The position numbers were made by a program, and so were the translations under genes. From the NCBI GenBank assembly GCA_964633815.1, contig CAZWHW010000048.1:1-8140 (forward strand): a stretch of 8,140 bases of DNA, given 5' to 3'. This document shows positions 5,678 through 8,140 of this stretch, one piece after another. Under the pieces are notes generated by a model that did not search any database, was not told the origin of the DNA, and saw only the letters and a list, made by a program, of their open reading frames with translations. This stretch comes from CALKZN01 sp964633815. Lineage in GTDB: Bacteria; Pseudomonadota; Gammaproteobacteria; Arenicellales; Arenicellaceae. Every line of letters starts with the position of its first letter. Positions within the stretch are counted from its first letter, which is position 1.

Positions 5678-6114
5678 GTTAGAATCTTTTTATCTGTCAA
5701 AGTATGAATGTATCCTAGTATGAGCGCAGTAATAATTAGCCTAAAAATCACATAAGCAAAAACTGCCCCTGATTCAACATTTGCTAACTCATTAGATTTA
5801 GTAAATAAGTTAGTAACAATCGTCAAATATGAAAGTAATTCCATTATTGCAAAAAACCAGAAAGAAGACTTTTTAAATCTCAACAAAGCAACAATTAAGC
5901 AAATACCAAATCCATTAGTTAATATCCAAATCATAATTTGGAAATCACTAAAATCAGCTAACCTGTAAGCAAAAATAGCTTTACCAATACCAATAAGAAC
6001 TCCTGCTCCAAGAAATATACACAGTAGCCAAGCTCCAAAGGGAAGCACTTTCTTAGATTCTTGCTTATCTTTAGCGTCTAAAGCTTTTTGTTTTGCTAAT
6101 GCAATTTCGTCCAT
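5674..6114 (-). CDS. Four-helix membrane protein, first of two paralogues
   Basis: 146 residues, ATG 6114 with AAGGAA a few bases upstream. A charged lysine-rich N-terminus (1-22) is followed by four hydrophobic segments at about 23-43, 58-79, 84-104 and 116-137, so it should sit in the inner membrane with both ends probably cytoplasmic. It resembles the membrane protein at 6210-6611: K-rich N-terminus then W-L-x-C in helix 1, a similar third helix, and an ESGAVFAYVIF / DSGVGFLKVV final helix ending K-K-I-L / E-K-I-L. It lies 16 nt behind a decayed ribbon-helix-helix gene, repeating the gene order of its paralogue. It is last in the operon, before the terminator. The function is unknown; superinfection exclusion or a toxin-like role are only possibilities. 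Confidence 0.8.
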   Translation of the reverse strand: MDEIALAKQKALDAKDKQESKKVLPFGAWLLCIFLGAGVLIGIGKAIFAYRLADFSDFQIMIWILTNGFGICLIVALLRFKKSSFWFFAIMELLSYLTIVTNLFTKSNELANVESGAVFAYVIFRLIITALILGYIHTLTDKKILT

Positions 6115-6130
6115 GACTATTCCTTAATTT

Positions 6131-6208
6131 CTATTTGCTCGCTTTATCCAAATTCTCTCTCACCCAAGCACTAAACGTCAAGCTTGATTTTTCTGCTGCG
6201 GTTTGCAA
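6131..6208 (-). pseudogene. Remnant 3' end of a second ribbon-helix-helix gene
   Basis: Reading leftward, 25 codons before TAG 6133-6131 encode a tail containing SSLTFSAWVRENLDKASK. This aligns without gaps to the second half of the intact ribbon-helix-helix protein next door (AGKTLSAWAKDLMDRASE). Shared residues include T, S-A-W, D and A-S, with conservative K/R exchanges. Upstream the frame is closed by a TAA inside the 3' end of the neighbouring membrane protein gene, and there is no start, so the N-terminal DNA-binding half is gone. The remnant begins essentially at the stop codon of that membrane gene, which suggests a recombination or duplication junction. Confidence 0.65.
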
Positions 6209-6209
6209 G

Positions 6210-6611
6210 CTAGTTTAGGATTTTCTCAACCTTTAAAAGAAATGCGTAGTATATAACTCCAATCCAAGCTACAACTTTCAAAAATCCTACGCCTGAATCA
6301 AATACTGATTTAGCAACGTTAACATCTGTTATCAATGTAAAAAATGCCAATGCAAAACCCCCTAAAAACCACCACAAACAATCTTCTTTAAGTTGGAACA
6401 TTCTGATTGAAGCAACATAGTTAGTTATAGTAGCTACAAATGACGTAAAAAGGACTGGACTACTAAAAATCCCTTTTATTGTTCTCTCAAAAAAGTGTAA
6501 TGAAAGAAGAGAATGACCAATTAGCTGGTAGAAAAGTATGCTGCCATAAATTATATAAGTTCCGCATATCAACCAAACTAGTAACGGTCGTTTTTTATTT
6601 GCTTTTTTCAC
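6210..6611 (-). CDS. Four-helix membrane protein, second paralogue
   Basis: 133 residues. The start is GTG 6611, 17 nt inside the end of the ribbon-helix-helix gene, with a weak AGGG close by, so translation is likely coupled to that gene. A lysine-rich N-terminus (MKKANKKRP) is followed by hydrophobic segments near 9-29, 50-70, 78-97 and 108-127, predicting an inner-membrane protein with little outside the bilayer. Helix 3 contains an unusual LWWFLGGFALAFFTL aromatic run. It is a divergent paralogue of the protein at 5674-6114. No enzymatic motif, signal cleavage site or known family is recognised. The repeated pairing with a DNA-binding gene suggests a functional two-gene module. Confidence 0.8.
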   Translation of the reverse strand: MKKANKKRPLLVWLICGTYIIYGSILFYQLIGHSLLSLHFFERTIKGIFSSPVLFTSFVATITNYVASIRMFQLKEDCLWWFLGGFALAFFTLITDVNVAKSVFDSGVGFLKVVAWIGVIYYAFLLKVEKILN

Positions 6612-6783
6612 TTGCCCTATCCATTAAGTCCTTAGCCCATGCGCTGAGAGTTTTCCCCGCACGTTTTGAAGCTTCTCGATAATTATTTAATTGATCCACT
6701 GTCACCCTAATCCTAGGCATTTGTTTGTTAGCTGGATTAGCTGATTTTGGTCTACCCATTTTAGGTTTTTGTTTCTTTTCCAT
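6595..6783 (-). CDS. Ribbon-helix-helix (Arc/CopG-like) DNA-binding protein
   Basis: 62 residues from ATG 6783. After a basic tail (KPKMGRPKSANPANKQ) the segment MPRIRVTVDQLNNYREASKR (22-41) followed by AGKTLSAWAKDLMDRA has the beta-strand, helix, turn, helix layout of ribbon-helix-helix proteins. The P-R-I-R-V strand would enter the DNA major groove as a dimer. Such small proteins act as autorepressors, antitoxins or plasmid/phage regulators. The predicted -10 box ends only 6 nt before this ATG, and no Shine-Dalgarno precedes it, so the mRNA may be leaderless; Met9 is an alternative start. It is first in the minus-strand operon and overlaps the membrane protein gene. It probably represses its own divergent promoter region. 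Confidence 0.82.
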   Translation of the reverse strand: MEKKQKPKMGRPKSANPANKQMPRIRVTVDQLNNYREASKRAGKTLSAWAKDLMDRASEKSK

Positions 6784-6789
6784 GATGGA

Positions 6790-6817
6790 ATTATATACAA
6801 ACTTTCAGGATGCACAA
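6790..6817 (-). promoter_or_regulatory. Sigma-70-like promoter for the minus-strand operon
   Basis: On the minus strand a perfect -10 TATAAT (6795-6790) is preceded at 16 bp by TTGTGC (6817-6812). The expected start of transcription falls on or next to the A of the ATG at 6783, which predicts a leaderless transcript. It lies back to back with the plus-strand promoter, with the two -35 boxes 5 bp apart. Confidence 0.6.
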
Positions 6818-6822
6818 AATAT

Positions 6823-6851
6823 TTGACAGCCAAACTAAAAGGAGGCACAAT
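6823..6851 (+). promoter_or_regulatory. Sigma-70-like promoter for the 6925-8088 operon
   Basis: A perfect -35 TTGACA (6823-6828), a 17 bp spacer, then CACAAT (6846-6851), four of six to consensus. It would give a leader of about 65 nt before ATG 6925. AAATATTT (6817-6824), an 8 bp palindrome, lies between the two divergent promoters and is a candidate operator half-site for the ribbon-helix-helix protein. The AAAGGAGG in the spacer is followed by ATG CCT TGA, too short to be a gene. Confidence 0.55.
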
Positions 6852-6924
6852 AAATCATGCCTTGAAGATATTGGCGTATCAACAAGGCACTAACCAAACC
6901 ATTTACTTTTGTGGAGTAAACAGC

Positions 6925-7476
6925 ATGACTAACAGCAATTATACGGCTCTTATCGAGCAATTAAAAACTATTCATACAGGTAACAGTGATTCACAGTGTC
7001 GCAAGAACTATAACAACGCTTGTCACTTAATTCGTAATAGCGAATTAGAAGATTCAGAAATTAACAGCGCACTCAAAGTCCTGCGAGCTAACTGTGATTC
7101 AAACGGTGGCTATCACTATAATTCTGATGGCATTCCTGAGTTATTGGCGCACTTAGAAACGGCTCAAGAAGTCGAGACAAACAATAAGGCATTAAACGTG
7201 CCAGCGTTCAATCTACGCAATTTCACGGCGTTAGTTTCAGATGGCAAGATATTCAGTGTTGAGTTTATTAAACGCACTACAGGCGAGCTTAGACGAATGA
7301 CTTGCCGCATTGGTGTTAAGAAACATCTTAAAGGTGGTGACAAGGCATACAGCGCCGCTCAGAAGCGATTACTAACAGTGTTTGACATGGATGCTAAAGG
7401 TTATCGTTCTATTCCGTTAGAAGGCATTCAAAGCGTTTCTGTTGGTGGTCAAACTTTTAGTTTTGGAGGTGCGTAA
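6925..7476 (+). CDS. SH3-barrel-like accessory protein
   Basis: 183 residues. I chose ATG 6925 because GGAG (6913-6916) lies 8 nt upstream; a longer frame back to 6769 has no site and crosses the promoter. The N-terminal half is helical with four cysteines in the protein (25, 33, 57, 127). The C-terminal part, about 98-178, is a run of short beta-strands (NLRNFTALVSDGKIFSVEFI, KRTTGELRRMTCRIG, VFDMDAKGYRSIPLEGIQSV) in the style of small SH3 beta-barrel proteins frequently carried by plasmids and phages. The role is unknown; nucleic-acid or protein binding is plausible. Its stop overlaps the next ATG by one base (TAATG). Confidence 0.8.
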   Translation: MTNSNYTALIEQLKTIHTGNSDSQCRKNYNNACHLIRNSELEDSEINSALKVLRANCDSNGGYHYNSDGIPELLAHLETAQEVETNNKALNVPAFNLRNFTALVSDGKIFSVEFIKRTTGELRRMTCRIGVKKHLKGGDKAYSAAQKRLLTVFDMDAKGYRSIPLEGIQSVSVGGQTFSFGGA

Positions 7477-7841
7477 TGAAGGAGTTGCAAAACGTTCAAG
7501 TCACACAAGAACAGTTAAATGATGGTGCTAATTGGTTATTAGATACGATTGTCCCTGTCGGAAAAGAACCAGACAAGCATTGGTCTGAAATTAGTGAGGG
7601 ATACGCCATACCTGATGGCTTTCCATTGGTGTCTGAAATAGATCGTTCTGATTCTAGCGAAATAAATATTGCCAGAGCAAAAAAGGCGCTACAGTTTACT
7701 GGTATTAGACGTTATCTTGTTTGCTACTCTAATAATGGCAGACACAGAAAAAGCCCTTGGTTCAAATCTGAAAGACGCGCACATCAAGCACTAGCCATTC
7801 TAAAAGCAAAAGGCTATCGCGGTTACATTTTTGCTGATTAA
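7476..7841 (+). CDS. Hypothetical accessory protein
   Basis: 121 residues. ATG 7476 overlaps the previous stop, and GGAGG at 7465-7469 lies inside the upstream gene, so the two are coupled. The product is soluble. The first half is acidic (WSEISEGYAIPDGFPLVSEI). The second half is basic with an aromatic RRYLVCYSNNGRHRKSPWFK (78-97) and a closing helix (ERRAHQALAILKAKGYRGYI, 99-118). That basic half could bind nucleic acid, but I recognise no family. It is the middle gene of a three-gene operon with the SH3-like protein. Confidence 0.75.
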   Translation: MKELQNVQVTQEQLNDGANWLLDTIVPVGKEPDKHWSEISEGYAIPDGFPLVSEIDRSDSSEINIARAKKALQFTGIRRYLVCYSNNGRHRKSPWFKSERRAHQALAILKAKGYRGYIFAD

Positions 7842-7854
7842 TGGAGGTGGAAAA

Positions 7855-8088
7855 ATGAGTGATATTGATTTATTAACGGGTTTTGAAAAGCTTGATAAAA
7901 GCAAGCTAACCAAAGAACAGAAAGTACAAGTTATCAACAACGTTGGCATTTTAACCGATTTTGCGAGTGCTGCAGCAAACGCCGCTGCTGATGGAGCGTA
8001 TAGTGAGCTACATGCTCAGAATTTATCTTTTACCGCTGCGTTTCTTAGTGATCTTGCGGGTGAGTTAAACGGATTGATACAAACCTAA
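7855..8088 (+). CDS. Small acidic helical hypothetical protein
   Basis: 77 residues from ATG 7855, chosen because of the very strong GGAGGTGG at 7843-7850. A frame start at 7831 would lie inside the upstream gene before this site. The product is acidic and helical, with an alanine-rich middle (FASAAANAAADGAYSELHAQ) and a final helix FLSDLAGELNGLIQT. No membrane segment, signal peptide or known family. It is the last visible gene of the accessory operon, 13 nt after its neighbour. Nothing is recognised in the 52 bp after its stop, and no terminator is seen before the window ends. Confidence 0.72.
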   Translation: MSDIDLLTGFEKLDKSKLTKEQKVQVINNVGILTDFASAAANAAADGAYSELHAQNLSFTAAFLSDLAGELNGLIQT

Positions 8089-8140
8089 ATTTAGTTATGC
8101 AATGCCAAGGATGGCTAATTTAAAGCTCACACTTGAAAAG

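Noticed and set aside
6479..6682. Plus-strand 67-codon frame opposite the regulator and membrane genes
   Set aside because: It is antisense to two supported genes, one with a clear ribbon-helix-helix pattern.
1898..8121. ATGGCTAATTT shared between 1898-1908 and 8111-8121 as possible attachment sites
   Set aside because: An 11 bp match is expected several times by chance in a window of this size, and neither copy is beside an integrase or tRNA gene.
1..8140. CRISPR array, tRNA, rRNA or insertion sequence
   Set aside because: No regularly spaced direct repeat array, no cloverleaf-like gene, and no transposase or terminal inverted repeats were seen on either strand.

Overview
The window looks like the core and one flank of a small phage-derived mobile element in an AT-rich (by eye about 40% GC) Gram-negative bacterium. 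The family resemblances and base composition suggest a gammaproteobacterium, possibly Moraxellaceae (Acinetobacter, Psychrobacter, Moraxella). This host guess is inference: no rRNA, tRNA or host housekeeping gene is present to confirm it, and no integrase or attachment site is visible.

Layout. Positions 1-642 hold the end of an unrecognised plus-strand gene cut by the window edge. Positions 745-1868 are a tight plus-strand regulation/replication block: an AlpA-family excision/transcription regulator, a winged-helix-like protein, and a replication-type helix-turn-helix protein. The 3' end of the last gene and the spacer after it (1801-1936) carry four copies of a roughly 16-20 bp repeat, two in each orientation, which is a good candidate for a replication origin. 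Positions 1998-4645 are a tail-morphogenesis cassette: a 53-residue protein, a tail assembly chaperone with a canonical -1 slippery heptamer (T TTA AAT at 2572-2578) that would fuse it to a second open frame ending at 2802 (the lambda G/GT arrangement), and a short 616-residue TP901-type tape measure protein. Positions 4690-5540 hold two phage-associated proteins of unknown function. The first resembles small helical proteins found beside phage packaging genes.

Positions 5582-6783 form a minus-strand operon that ends at a strong intrinsic terminator. It has a ribbon-helix-helix protein followed by a four-helix membrane protein, then a decayed tail of a second ribbon-helix-helix gene followed by a second, distantly related membrane protein. 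This is a duplicated two-gene module. A compact divergent promoter (6790-6851) separates it from a plus-strand three-gene accessory operon (6925-8088), whose first product looks like an SH3-barrel protein of the kind carried by plasmids and phages.

How it may work together. A self-replicating, AlpA-controlled element carries only the two or three tail proteins that set tail length (chaperone, its frameshift product and tape measure). No capsid, portal, tail tube, baseplate or lysis gene is visible. The most interesting reading is a phage satellite that substitutes its own tape-measure/chaperone pair into a helper phage's tail assembly. The main alternative is a deleted prophage. The intact frames, close gene spacing and preserved frameshift site argue against simple decay, but the window ends before either boundary of the element.
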